A model generated the notes under the pieces. It was given only the letters and a program-made list of their open reading frames with translations. It was not told the origin of the DNA and made no database searches. From NCBI RefSeq assembly GCF_963678635.1, contig NC_087068.1, positions 49,743,724 to 49,807,723 on the forward strand: 64,000 nt of DNA, read 5' to 3'. The translations under genes and the position numbers were made by a program. This stretch comes from Symsagittifera roscoffensis. Taxonomy: Eukaryota; Xenacoelomorpha; Acoela; Convolutidae. Shown in pieces: positions 33,701 through 43,830 of the stretch (the stretch's first letter is position 1; each line of letters begins with the position of its first letter).

Positions 33701-34147
33701 GTGAAAATTGTATGAGAAGAATTTTTTAATCCAAAATTTCAATTCATTTTTAATGACCAGAAAGCTTCAAAAGAGGCGAATAGAAAAAAGTGCCCTCAAA
33801 AATTTTTTAAAGTTTTAGTTTTCGAATGAAAATCGCATGATAAGCATTTTTTCTCTAGACGCCATATGAGAAACTGTATTATGCGCATTTTGCTTCGCCA
33901 GACGTCAACCCGGGTGTTTGCTTATGACAGGTACAGCTATGACACACAAAGAACTTCATATCGTGACTCCATTTTCAACACCAACGGACAAAGAAGAGGA
34001 TCGAGTGTGACAACTAGAGCAACTAGAGCGAGTACACGTAGGGCGTCGTATGCTCCGACCGCCGCACAGAGGAGATCTGAAACGGAACGTGACTCTGTTG
34101 TAAAAAGGAAAGGAAACTCAAAGAAAACTACTAAAAAGAGCAAATGA
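18763..34147 (+). CDS. Four-exon gene for a Tyr/Arg/Asp/Gly-rich low-complexity protein (213 aa)
   Basis: Exons are 18763-18890, 20255-20407, 31168-31311 and 33931-34147. All junctions are GT-AG and all phases agree (each internal exon ends two bases into an Arg codon). The spliced coding length is 642 nt including TGA. Exon 1 encodes an MGNAYGYPYFHYG start and a Glu/Gln-rich coiled stretch. Exon 2 has repeats of the type GYDRRGYDR. Exon 3 has YDYDDD and RYRRTRTR units. Exon 4 is Ser/Thr/Arg/Lys-rich with a basic tail. AATAAA lies at 34165-34170. The composition suggests a disordered RNA-binding or structural secreted matrix protein; there is no signal peptide. A short upstream ORF (18724-18756) precedes the start. 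No family is recognised. Confidence 0.7.
20830..21080 (+). promoter_or_regulatory. Promoter-like segment with TATA box inside intron 2
   Basis: TATAAAAG at 20930-20937 follows a locally GC-richer stretch with an inverted repeat (CGTAAC/GTTACG at about 20843-20862). Downstream is an ATG at 21042 with 12 codons and a stop. It could be an alternative or nested promoter, or an old LTR or transposon promoter. The call is weak. Confidence 0.2.
22137..22662 (+). repeat. Interspersed repeat family A, copy 1
   Basis: This is a ~525-bp non-coding repeat. One end carries a hairpin TCAGGGC-GAA-GCCCTGA after GACTGCTCGTA. The other end carries ACTTTCG/CGAAAGT followed by AGTCGGAA. The word GTTCCGACT near the first end and AGTCGGAA at the other form short inverted repeats. 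Further copies are at 46759-47286 (reverse), 50212-50420 plus 54033-54226 (split), 59857-60386 (reverse) and a fragment at 48220-48262. Hairpins at both ends recall Helentron-like non-autonomous elements; this class is inferred. Confidence 0.6.
23339..24287 (+). mobile_element. MITE copy 1, 949 bp, TIR TACCCGCATCCA
   Basis: The left end TACCCGCATCCA and right end TGGATGCGGGTA are perfect 12-bp inverted repeats, with weaker inverted similarity for about 25 bp further in. If TA is the target duplication, the TIR begins CCCGCATCCA. The interior has no ORF and is filled with repeats of palindromic words such as TATAATCGATTATAATC. A near-equal second copy lies 284 bp downstream in the same orientation. 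Confidence 0.75.
24571..25523 (+). mobile_element. MITE copy 2, 953 bp, same family
   Basis: The left TIR is TACCCGCATCCA; the right TIR has one change, reading TGGATGCTGGTA. Interior order and length match copy 1 closely, including the TATAATCGATTATA repeats. Both copies lie in intron 2 of the Tyr/Arg-rich protein gene. No transposase is present; a TA target duplication would fit Tc1/mariner-like mobilisation, but this is inference. Confidence 0.75.
25888..26034 (+). CDS. His/Gly/Tyr-rich mini-protein ORF, 48 aa
   Basis: ATG at 25888 has a good context (A at -3, G at +4) and starts MGYGYSHHYGHHGHHG, ending in a His-run and GHGYGYE before TGA. The opening resembles exon 1 of the surrounding gene (MGNAYGYPYFHYG). 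It lies in intron 2 of that gene on the same strand. It may be a nested single-exon gene or an alternative first/last exon. His-rich short proteins can bind metals; no signal peptide is visible. No family is recognised. Confidence 0.4.
   Translation: MGYGYSHHYGHHGHHGHHGYYDDYYGHHGHHGHHGHHHHHHGHGYGYE
26337..26429 (+). pseudogene. Decayed relative of the His/Tyr-rich mini-gene or alternative exon
   Basis: An open stretch without ATG encodes a His/Tyr/Gly/Asp run with YGHHGYYDDYY, like the 48-aa ORF about 450 bp upstream, and ends RRSYGYG then TAG. The final bases read GGGTAGG, so a donor is also possible. No acceptor lies just upstream. It is most likely a duplicated remnant. Confidence 0.3.
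26430..31167. other. AT-rich intronic DNA with no supported gene
   Basis: I see no coding region. Diverged repeats of a phrase around ACATGTGGCTGTCAGTGGGT recur near 28870, 29170 and 29665. Simple repeats include a C-run at 30475-30486 and a C-run followed by (CA)n at 30925-30953. Confidence 0.4.
31730..33914 (+). mobile_element. TIR element filled with ~40-bp satellite, 2185 bp
   Basis: It is bounded by CCCGGGTTGAC at 31730-31740 and its exact complement GTCAACCCGGG at 33904-33914. The interior is mostly tandem diverged units of about 40 bp with the core ATGAAATTGTATGATAAGC and a T-run. A block at 32229-32673 is repeated almost unchanged at 32948-33392 (offset 719), a higher-order duplication. 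No transposase ORF is seen. It fills most of intron 3, and its right end is only 16 bp before exon 4 of the host gene. A second, 906-bp copy lies at 47310-48215. Confidence 0.7.
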
Positions 34148-34170
34148 AAACAAAGTTTAGAAGAAATAAA

Positions 34171-35339
34171 ATATGTAGACTACAAAAATCTGAATCAGTT
34201 TAGAGAGATCATCTTTAGGGAGTAAGCTTTTCAATAGTTTCTGAGTTCACTACAGTTACTTAGATGTAGTTTTAAACGACTTTTTTAAAGAAAAGTTTAC
34301 GCTCTCTCTTTCTCTTTCTTCCAAAATTAAATTAGAAAAGAAGGGCAAAAGTTCATTATTTATTCGAAATGGTTTTCAAAAGTCAAAACTTACCTCGATG
34401 GATTTTCCCATTTTTGGTCTAGTTCTATCCAAAAAAAATAAGCAAAGAATGATATAGGAGAGGGCGGGTGTATACATCTCCTACCCCTCATGGAATTCAA
34501 TATTGACAACGCAAAAGGTTGCCCTTGTAATTTTATTTTTAGGACAACCATTTTTTGGCCGACATACCTTTTGAGTTTTTCTAAAGGCGCCTAAAAAATG
34601 CGTTTGACGATCCAAAACTTCAAAAAAAAGTTGCAATAGATTGCCGTTTTGGCTGTTGTTTTTCTCTCCTTAGGCGCGGGAATTTCTGCAGAATAGTCAA
34701 TGGCGGATCTAGGGTTTTCACAAGCGGGAAGGTTTTTAAACTTTTCAGAAATCGATTTTCTCAGCGATCGCAGAACACTCTGCCTACCCCTATCTCAAAC
34801 TCTGCCCCTAGGATTAGGTTCTTTCTAGGGTTTTGAGGAAGCTAGGAAAATCAAAGCTTCCATTTTAATAAATACAAAATAGTAGCTAAATTTTTCAAAA
34901 TTTGTATCCCTAGCCCTCAAACTTTGAGTTTTATTAACAGCTAGACTAAATAGAGCAGTAGAGGATTTACGGCAAGGGGCGGGGGAGGACGCCTCTCCCC
35001 CTCGGGAATCTGACACCGTCGTAAGAGAAACGGCCCCCCTCTGTTTTTTCCTATGATTTTGCGTGTCCATTTGTAGTAGAGGTGCGCAAATTTTTAGGTA
35101 TGAAAGTGAGTTCAATTTCAAGGGCTCAAATCAGACAAATTTTAGACTAGAGGCAGGTAGGTACCTGCCAACAGGTACCTGTCAATTTGCTTCATTCGCG
35201 CTCTTCATATTTCTCGTTTGAAACTACTACTATTCTGAATTCTTCATCATTGGACTTTACACTTCAATCTGCGCTGGACCATGGACTTCAATTTCACTCT
35301 TACAGATGTCAGAGCGGGTTGCTCCCAGGGCTTCTATCT
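34171..35339. other. Intergenic stretch with no supported gene
   Basis: Nothing here looks coding apart from short frames of low quality. A locally GC-richer stretch at 34940-35190 contains the inverted words GGTACCTGCC and GGTACCTGTC. Part of it may continue the decayed minus-strand frame just to the right. Confidence 0.3.
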
Positions 35340-35639
35340 TTAAATGCTCAAGGCCTTCTTAACCAGTCGACCGAAGAAGTCACCACTTTCGTCCAGTTCT
35401 ACTACTCTTGAGCGTGGTAACCCAGGATCATCAACGCCTGAGATGCCCATATCTGGGCTTTCAAGGTTCTTTGGACCACTGACAATTTCGGCCACTAAAA
35501 AAGCTGAAAACTTATCATCGATTTTTTTAATATGTCCTTCTCCAGTATGAAACTGCTGAGAAACTACCTCTGATCTAATATGAAAGGAAGTTGGCTTTTC
35601 GAGTGAAGCTATAGAATATCCACAAATTTTTTTTAAAGC
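35340..35639 (-). pseudogene. Minus-strand coding-like frame without ATG start, 99 codons
   Basis: On the minus strand the frame is open from 35639 down to a TAA at 35340-35342. The sequence is protein-like, with a balanced composition including SGPKNLESPDMGISG and a C-terminal FFGRLVKKALSI. It has no initiating ATG. A further coding-like stretch continues in another frame to about 35260. It may be a terminal exon or a decayed transposon gene. I do not recognise it. Confidence 0.35.
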
Positions 35640-35901
35640 TTACGATGTTGTAGATAGATTTGCCGCCAAAATCGCAGATTCATTTTTGCATAGATTTGCT
35701 GGATTACTGTTGATTTATAAAATCAATTTTTGTTACCAATTTTTTAAAAAACCGCCCCACCAAAGACCCTAGATTTTTGCCTGAATTGGGGCAAAATATG
35801 ATTAAAAAACCAAAATCTGGGTTGAACCAAAAGCCAAAGGGTTGAACCCTTGGCTTTTTATCGATTTTCGACACCAATCAAAAAGTTAAAATGTGAGTTG
35901 T

Positions 35902-36160
35902 AGTTGTTGGGGCTTAAGTGATGGGGTAGCATGGAAGACCCATGTAATAACTTACGTTATAGATGTTGGGTCTTCCATGCACTGTAATAACTTTTGGTAT
36001 CGAGTCTACAATGTATTAAGATATGAAAAGACTTAGTAAGGTTTCATGATTTGTGTAATGGTAAGATAGTGGCAAGAAAACGGGTTGAAATTTATAATTT
36101 TTTACAAAAATTTGGCGCGCGTTATCTAATTGGTAAATGTCAATGGTGTATTACCTGCAT
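35902..36160 (+). repeat. Left terminal inverted repeat of the Polinton
   Basis: It begins AGTTGTTGGGGCT and contains GGAAGACC and TTACGTTATAG, then GGTCTTCCATG-like words. These pair with the right end at about 43150-43408. The segment GGCGCGCGTTATCTAATT at about 36114-36131 recurs near 61308, in a related terminal repeat. Confidence 0.65.
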
Positions 36161-36584
36161 ATAGCACAATGAGGATATTATAAAAATGTTTTTTTTTGGA
36201 TCAATGTATGTCAATAGTGTGAGTTTTGCGCAAAAGTTGATTATTTTTAGTTTTCCCCTAAAAATTCCAGATACGATTTGATTTGATCTAGTTTGAGTTA
36301 AGGCTTGTTTTTAAGCTGCAATATATCTAGCTGCAATTCAATCTAGCTGCAATAAAATGGAAGTTTTTTCAAAAAAATAAGCAAATTTATGACATAAAAA
36401 CTATGTTACCACCAAAGTAAATAAATCACTGCGTCGTAACTTAAGTTTTTCACACCTTTATAATAAAAATTCATAAAACCAACAAAACATCGCATCGTAC
36501 ATAATGTTAATAGATGACATCAATTCTTATAATTTATTACATTGCATCGGTTCTTATAAATTCATTAGTATTGTATGAATTCAA

Positions 36585-38800
36585 TCATCTTAAACTTGTC
36601 TGTTTGGATAAAAGTAAGTAAATCTTTTCCATAGCAACCATATAATTAACCGTTCTGAATCTTCTGTTTGTAGATGTGAGGTTGACTGCTTCTTCTAGTA
36701 CTCTCCTGTATTTTCCAGAGGTCCGTCTCCAGAATTTTCTAGTACTTTTATGTTCTAATCCTTTGCTGCTGAATTTTAACATATATGGCTGGTTGTCACA
36801 GCCCCAAGAAGTTTGCTTCACGAACATAGTATTTCTGCACATCTAAAATCCTCTTTGAGAAGTCACTACTCCCGTTTATCATGCTTTTCATGGGTACTGC
36901 AACACGTTCAAGGGAAAACTTTAGGTTTTGGATGTGCATTGTGGGAGCCTCTGCTGTCATTTTCCATCATTTTTTCCCAAATGTTTTCATCTGGCTGTAT
37001 AAAGTTGTGTAAATTTTCTTCAGCAAGAGATAAGTAAAGCGAGTCTGTTTCCATCTCTAAATCTTCAAATTTAGTTTATTTATATAACACAAGGCAGTGT
37101 TATATAACTGCTTTGACATATTATTTATATGTCAAAGCAGTTATAGTAGAGATCCAATAATCTTAGTTTTGCATACTTTAGGTGAAAAAAACCAACAATG
37201 ATGTATTATCTGTGCTCATAGGTTGCTTTCAACATCTCCACTTTATGCATGTTTTTCTTAACAATTTTTGTTTTTTTGAACAGTGGTTCCTTGATTGCCG
37301 TATGAGTCTATTTATCTTTGAGAAATTTTGTGATTGTACGCCTGGATCTATCCATTATCTGATATTCAAATGAGGAGTTAACCAAAAGTTTCTTTTTTTC
37401 TGCTACGAATCCTGATACAAGGTTTTCTCCTCCTTCTCTTCTAGCATCAACCACTGATTGACCGAAATTGTTGAAACAATTTCGAAGATAATACTGAAAC
37501 AAACGGTAAATTTTGGCGCACTGCTAACCAGGATACGAATAAAAATTTAATAGAGGGGTCTGATTTATGGAACAAAATTTAAAGCTAAGGCATCAAATTT
37601 AAGGCATCAAAAACACTTGAAGAAACTATCTAAACCACTTGTATGAAAGATATGATTGTTGAATCTCAGTAGCTTGACTGTTTCATCAATTCTTTTAAGA
37701 CTTTATCGACCTTGTTCTCCTACAAACAACCCCTCTTGGATATAGAATTCGTATATAAAAACGTTTCTTTGCAAAGTTTCCTCGACAACAGGTAAGTCTT
37801 CAACGCAAACTCCACTAAACTTTATAGGATCTTGACCACATTTTGATATAAATTCTGTAAAATATCAAGAATTCTGAGAGTCGAGATCGTTGTGACCGTT
37901 CATGTACATGGCTGATGCGCGGAAAAGACAAAAGATCATTGAATGGTTTCTTGTAGTGGTTGGCTGAAAGACAGCCCACTTGCGTAATTAGTTATAAATA
38001 CTTTGGTCAGACAAAGTCTGTACATCCCATTGGGATGTTTCTGAGCAAAGCTACAAAAGTGGTTATGGTAGTTATCAACTTCAATCTCTTCTTTGTGTTT
38101 TGTCGTATATTGCTCCACAATATCAAATTTTTCTACTTTCACTTGAATTGTTTTCAAGTCTGCTATAGTACTCATCAAATAAGATTTTATAAACAACGTA
38201 TTGTTTCCACGGGGTTAGAAAAATTGACAAACAGCTGTCTCAAAATTTCGAAACATAAAACTCAGAGCAGAGCAATGTTGATTGTAGCGGCATACTCGAG
38301 CTTGTTGAAGATTTCTTCAAACTTCTCTTTAATTATTTTATAATCTAACTTGGAATTTTGGAAGTTGATTTGCTTATGTTCCCCTTTTTCACCTCTGGGC
38401 ACTAGGAAATTTTGTTGCAAGCACTATGTTCCTCCTTCAAATTTTCACCATTCTCCCAGACTTCCTCCGCAATCTTGCTCAAGTCCACTAAAGTATCGGT
38501 TTGCGATTTTTTGCTCCATGTTGCTTTTACCGATGTTTTTGTAGAGAGTATTAGCTCACAAACTCATGTTCAAGATCAAACCTCTGATTGCTTAGAAATT
38601 CGTAAAGCATGCTTCTTGGCAACATGATAGTCTATCTCCTCATTAATCTTTGCATAAAACTGAGAGCTCGAACAATTGAGATTCTTTTGCTTCTCATATC
38701 TTTTTGGATGCCAAGCTGTGTTTTAGCGAATGTACATGTTTTCGCAAACCTCGCATCTGGATTTCTCGTTTTGATTACCAGCAGGCATTATCTAAAAACT
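36585..38800 (-). pseudogene. Family B DNA polymerase of the Polinton (broken)
   Basis: Reading 38800 to 36585 on the minus strand, several frames carry pieces of one protein. First comes a zinc-finger-like N-terminal region with CEVC and NEEIDYHVAKKH (about 38760-38590). Then a palm region with NSSFEYQIMDRSRRT (about 37405-37355). Then the polymerase motif C region, METDSLYLSLAEE, at about 37050-37012, where the first catalytic Asp of the usual DTDS is Glu. Last is a C-terminal LEEAVNLTSTNRRFRT at about 36700. Pieces are separated by frameshifts and stops, so no active enzyme can be made from this copy. The match to Polinton polymerases is from family knowledge and not searched. Confidence 0.6.
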
Positions 38801-39168
38801 TGACGAAAACTCAAAGTGGTCTTCAAGACCCTTCCAAAATTAAAAACCTAATGTACCATTTTTTTTTTCTTTCAACCAATCAGAAAGCATTTCAAACAAT
38901 TAGAATTAGGCAAATTCTAGACATAACTCTGGAAAAAAATTAAACATCAATTGAAAATCTCCAATTAAAGGGATTGAATTTCCTTTATGTATTCAACAAA
39001 AACTATTCAACAAAAAAAGAACATATTCGATGTGATTTACTCATTGATAAAATAGATGTGGTCTCTTGATTTTTTCATAATTTTTTGGATGTTTATATTG
39101 TCCCAAACAGAGTTCTCTGACTTAGTAAAGGCTAATTAAGGAAACTTACTCAATCAAAGTTTTTTCTT

Positions 39169-39537
39169 TTGAACATTGTATTGAGTATCAGAGCTTTAAG
39201 CATACTTATTTTATTTACTTTAAAAACAAAAAAACTAATAAAAAAGTCGTCTGATAATATATCAATTACTCTTTTTATCCCCGACCCGTTTCCGAAAATG
39301 GTCAAAAAGCTCCAGCAAATTGTTTTGTTACTTGATGGCATGATCAGATTTGGTATGAAGTTTCCAGAAATTTGCTCCGAACAAGCCATCAATTCTGTCG
39401 AGCTATCCTCTCAAATCTACATCAAAAACAAAAAACTTGTTTTTCTACTCAAAAAACAGCAATTTCCCATTGACTATAGAGAAAAAAATTCCGTCGAATT
39501 GATGAGAAAACTTATTATAAGATGTTACTTATTTTAA
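39169..39537 (+). pseudogene. Unassigned Polinton-internal ORF, 122 aa
   Basis: This plus-strand frame of 122 codons lies between the PolB and capsid fragments. Its second half (from MVKKLQQIVLLLDG) reads as a plausible soluble protein with Lys/Leu/Ile-rich segments. Orientation fits the capsid-side genes. I do not recognise it, and it could be a remnant of a structural gene or a chance frame. Confidence 0.25.
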
Positions 39538-40199
39538 TTTATTTTCTTGTGTAAAATATTTGGCAATATTTCTTTTTTACAGCAAACAACCGGTGGTCAT
39601 TTGTTTTTGCAATTTCCTTTGTGTATTTTTTTACCTATACGAAAAATTTAAACCCTTGAACGAAACTTTTCTCTGGGAAAACCCAACAGCAGAACGAAAA
39701 CGACAAAACGAAAAAGTCACCTCAAAGTAACTTTGTTTCTGGTTGGATAAAAAAATAAAAAAACCATTCAGCGGATACGACTAAAAAAACTTCTCTTCAT
39801 GAAGCTGAAATGATTGGACTCGACTACAGACCAACTATGGAAAATCTCCACAGATTGATTGAGCCTATACTTTTGGAGTGAAGATACCCCTCACTTTTTT
39901 GTGAAAATTATTTAAGTTCAATTTAACTACCGTCAACTAGCTCCTCTCATAGCTTTTAATCAGTCAAACTTCTTGTTTTCACTGATTCGCAACCCATTTC
40001 AACATTTTTCTGAATATAATTATCGCAGTTCAGAGTAACAACCTTGTGTACTTGGTCAAATTTATATAATGAGCATACCTGGTCAAGTTTATAATAGATC
40101 AATTTAATAAAGTTTACAATCAAAGTGCGCCAGTCAGATTCTGGGATTTTCATGGATGTCCTTGTTCAAGTGTGGCAGATAATCGAAATCATGAGGAGC

Positions 40200-40398
40200 G
40201 AATCCATTGAACATCCCAGATTCAGGTTCCCATCACCAACAATCATGTTCAACAATGGGGATGATGTCGCAGATTGCAGAACAAGTTGGGATAGATTATC
40301 CCGAGGTTCCTGTCCCCAGATACGTGGCTCAACCTGTGAGCGAACTGCTCTTTCCGTGGGAAGAAGAAAGAGCTGTGAAGAACCCAATTACAATATAA
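40200..40398 (+). pseudogene. Short Polinton-internal coding fragment before the assembly gap
   Basis: One frame (40207-40398) gives an acidic, Pro/Val-rich segment with IAEQVGIDYPEVPVPRYV and ends with TAA. Overlapping frames are also open, so the reading frame is uncertain. The gap beginning at 40476 follows closely. No function is assigned. Confidence 0.25.
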
Positions 40399-40475
40399 AA
40401 GGGTGAGTAGTTTTCTGAACCAAGAACTCCAGTGAGTGAACCATTATTTGAACCACCTGAGATGGAGGCAAGACC

Positions 40476-40675
40476 NNNNNNNNNNNNNNNNNNNNNNNNN
40501 NNNNNNNNNNNNNNNNNNNNNNNNNNNNNNNNNNNNNNNNNNNNNNNNNNNNNNNNNNNNNNNNNNNNNNNNNNNNNNNNNNNNNNNNNNNNNNNNNNNN
40601 NNNNNNNNNNNNNNNNNNNNNNNNNNNNNNNNNNNNNNNNNNNNNNNNNNNNNNNNNNNNNNNNNNNNNNNNNNN
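40476..40675. other. Assembly gap, 200 N
   Basis: There are exactly 200 undetermined bases, the conventional size for an unknown-length scaffold gap. Any ORF spanning it is an artefact. It lies in the Polinton between the polymerase and capsid parts, so some missing genes may simply be unassembled. Confidence 0.99.
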
Positions 40676-40829
40676 AAAAAAGTCTTTTTGTAAACGTAGG
40701 ATTTTCAAGAATTGCTTTCTTGTTCCGCAAAATTTCGAATGATCTTTTTTGAGTAATACTTCATACCAAATAGTTGCTCAAAACTCAACCAATTTTCCCA
40801 TTTTTTGAGAACAAGCAAGACACCGTATA

Positions 40830-41160
40830 AGAGCTTTTGGTGCTCTTGCGCAAATTCTTGGAAAAACTGCAGTCCCCTTTCTTAAAAAAATATATAATCC
40901 CAGCTGCAAAAATAATTAGAGCAGATATGTTTGAATTTGCCGCTCCAGAGATTGTGAAAATTGTTATAGGACGCAAAAAACTCAGTACAATTGCAAAATA
41001 TGTGGGAACAAAAACAATTTGGAAATAGGTGGGAGGTGGAAAAAAAATCCATGCTTAGAACTAGTAGAATTAGATGCATTTCTCAAAAAATTCATCCAGA
41101 AACAGTCAAAAAACAATTGCTCTTACAAAGACGTTTTTGACAACATATAATGAGTTTGTA
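40830..41160 (+). pseudogene. Small basic virion-type protein upstream of the capsid gene (broken)
   Basis: The frame from about 40837 contains FLKKYIIPAAKIIRADMFEF followed by an Arg/Lys segment, and stops at 41026-41028. A Gly-Gly-Gly-Lys stretch follows after the break. In related animal Polintons a short basic protein precedes the capsid gene; the similarity here is recalled, not searched. It is damaged. Confidence 0.35.
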
Positions 41161-41249
41161 TCAGTATAGCCTTTTTTGGTACGGAGTTTTTTCGAATTCA
41201 TAATCGGAGATTTTTGATGAAGTCCAGTTTTAGAAACAATTATTTTATC

Positions 41250-42360
41250 TTACAGGCAAGAAGTTTTCCCCAGTACTTCTCTAAATGAAAGCAGTATTGA
41301 GTTTGAATTTGAAACGGATCGAAATCTCCACTTGGATATAGGTGATATCCATCCAATTATGAAGCTTCAATTGATCAAGGGAGGGTTGCTTTATGCTTTC
41401 AGAAAAAAAGGAAGCAGAACCTTACCTAATTTATGTGAGCAATCCACATTGTTCTCTAATCTTCAATTTTGAATTTTATTTAAAAAATACAATTTTGTAC
41501 AACGCCAGTGGTTTATCTCCTCAAAAAGCACAAATATCAAACAAATTCAACTCGTCGGCAGTGAGTAAAAGAGGAACACTTGCTTGTCAAGGATTCAGTT
41601 TTGAGGAAATCCTCATTCAATTGATATGCATCTGTTCATTGATAGAGCAAATTACTTAGGAACAAAGTTAACTTTTCTATTCTATGGAAATCTCACCATT
41701 GATTTGCTTACTTGCGAAAAATTTTTACTGCTAAATCCCAAAAATCGAATCAAACTAATTCGCGCTATATCTAACTTTTACATGCTGTCTGATAATCCAA
41801 ACGTTAGTCTGAATATTCTTGATTGATCGCTGTTCGAAAGAAGTTTTAGTAGCTGAACCTAATCATCAATACTCGCAATGGAAACTAAAAAGAGAACCTG
41901 CTCTACAAAATTAGAAGAAAACTTTAGTGAGAACTTTTATAATTCTATTCTGTTGCCGGATAATTTGATGAAAGTCCTTTCAAATATCAACAATTTCATA
42001 TATAAGAATTCAGAATTATTCGGGTCGGAGGAGCAATTGTTTCATTGTACAGAACTTATCCTATTCGCCCCTCTGTTACAACAATGAAAGCAATTCAGTT
42101 TAGCCACGACTTTCCTCTGGAGGACTTTCAGAGTCACTATAGTCTTGCTTGTGACGCACTACAGGATCCAGCTGAACAGTTGCATTATCCAGAACTTACT
42201 GGAGAAAGCTTGAGATTAGAAACGTTTTTCCAATTTCCCTTGGAGCAAGTAATGGAAGTGATAGTCTTGGGAGAAATACTATTAATTGTTCCAGTTGAAA
42301 AATTCGGATTAGTCACTGAATTGTTTAATTTTTTTTTTAACTTCTCAAGTTCCTATTAAA
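41250..42360 (+). pseudogene. Polinton-type capsid protein gene (F54H12.2-like family), fragmented
   Basis: At least four frames carry consecutive pieces of one protein. The first is a beta-rich start with SIEFEFETDRNLHLDIGD (about 41296-41350). Next are 41393-41659 (YVSNPHCSLIF, then LSPQKAQISN) and 41660-41826 (RAISNFYMLSDNPNVSLNI). The last is 42045-42359 (VTTMKAIQFS, DPAEQLHYPELTGESLRLE, EVIVLGE). Frameshifts and stops at each junction make it a pseudogene. The family is widely predicted in invertebrate genomes as an uncharacterised protein and fits a jelly-roll virion protein of Polinton-like viruses. Assignment is from recollected motif pattern. Confidence 0.55.
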
Positions 42361-43150
42361 ATATTGTAGTTTTTTTGGGTTTTATGCCTGTATAGTCTTT
42401 GTACTGATTTGATTTGTAATCCTGAATTGCGCTATCAAACTATCATTATTTTTGTTTTTAGATATAAATTAGCTAATAATTGCACAGATGAATAATTTTT
42501 CACTAGTGCAAATTATCACAAGAACTTCTGAGCTCAGGTTCAAGTACATGTGATTTTACCCCTCTGATAAAGTACCTCAGCTAACAAAATACACTTTTGC
42601 AATCATCAACTCAGCTCCAATCAAAATAGAGGGGAACACTGGATCATGAGAGCTCGACTGGAAAAAAGCCAAAGCCACTCCTTTGTCAATTCTTAAGGTA
42701 AAAAAAAACGATTTATTCCTTCCTAACAAAAAAGGTATTGCCGGAAGGTTTCGAGAAACTTACAAAAAATTGACAATCTGTGTCAATTCTATGAAAAATA
42801 TTCAGAAATTTTTTTTTATTTCTACCAAAGAAACTGAATGAGACTCATAATTAGCAAGTTTTGAATTTTATAAGTAACTTAAAGTAAATGCGTTTATTTG
42901 CAAGTGTAAAATTTTGCAATAAATTTTTACTATGATGCAGTGACTTAAAAGTTTTCTTTGTAATTCCATCTTTTTTCTCAGAACACTTGTTTTTTTTAAA
43001 TTTCAGCAGTTTTAAGCTAAGTCGAGCATTAGAGTATCACATAAATTAAGTCATAGCTTGAATAATGTTGAATATTATCGTGTTACCATGAACCAAAAAA
43101 CATGAAATAATACCTTCATTCTATAGGGCACAAGTTTTAAACCAATTATA
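42361..43150. other. AT-rich spacer inside the Polinton
   Basis: I see no gene or repeat between the capsid fragments and the right terminal repeat. Confidence 0.4.
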
Positions 43151-43408
43151 CTCACTAATAAAATAACAAGCCCATTTTTTGCAAAAAACAGGAGATTTCC
43201 ACACGAAATCCAAACAAACACCATTTTTCTTAAGCTTCTCTTACCACTACACAAACAATGAAACCTTACCAAGTCTTCCTTACTTTTATACATTGTATAC
43301 CCTAAATTCAATGTTAATACATATCATGGAAGACCGGAAACCTATAACGTATGTTAAAACATGGGGTCTTCCAAGCACCCCCTCGCGCATTTCAGCCCCA
43401 ACTACTAC
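43150..43408 (-). repeat. Right terminal inverted repeat of the Polinton
   Basis: Read on the minus strand it begins AGTAGTTGGGGCT, then GGAAGACCCC, TACGTTATAG and GGTCTTCCATG, in the same order as the left end at 35902. Similarity decays inward over about 250 bp. Outside lies a short run of ACT triplets, which blurs the exact end and any 6-bp target duplication. Confidence 0.65.
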
Positions 43409-43830
43409 TACTAACATGTGTGTTTTGTTTTATTAGAAACATTTAATTGATCAATTGATCAATTGACATTGATTGTAAGGAAACAAGCTAATTTTCACTT
43501 ACACAAGTCTTGATGACTTTTTTCAAGCAAAACTCCTAAATTTATCCAATAACTAGAGGGATGCATCATAAACTGTCTTGCAATTAGTATTTCCTTTGAA
43601 TTATTTATGCTGTTCTTCAGTTCAATTCAAATTCAGTTGCTAAAAAAGCCAATTTTGGCTACTCAGTTAAAAAAACGGAAAAGGCGAAAAAATGTGATCG
43701 GTTTTTATTTTTAGATTACGCAGCGAAATAGAAGTTTTAGCATTGATCCAGTATTCCTATATTGGCTGGTTTGAACAAAAAAAATGCCAATCGTAAGCAG
43801 TTGTTCAATTTCAAAGAGTTTTAACCTGAT

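Larger units (their letters stand above)
35902..43408. mobile_element. Compact, decayed Polinton/Maverick element, about 7.5 kb
   Basis: Left (35902 onward) and right (to about 43408) ends are inverted repeats. Shared words include TTGGGGCT, GGAAGACC, ACGTTATAG and GTCTTCCATG in the same order and spacing, with weaker similarity extending about 250 bp. Inside are fragments of a protein-primed-type DNA polymerase B on the minus strand (36585-38800) and of capsid-type genes on the plus strand (40790-42360). The gene set and long TIRs identify a Polinton; typical members are 15-20 kb, so this copy is shortened. All its genes carry frameshifts or stops. A 200-base assembly gap lies inside. Confidence 0.75.

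Noticed and set aside
31730..33914. CRISPR-like array
   Set aside because: Units are contiguous and diverged without unique spacers, and the context is a eukaryotic TIR element.
40329..40752. Several frames crossing the stretch of N
   Set aside because: Their centre is undetermined sequence of unknown true length, so the frames are meaningless.
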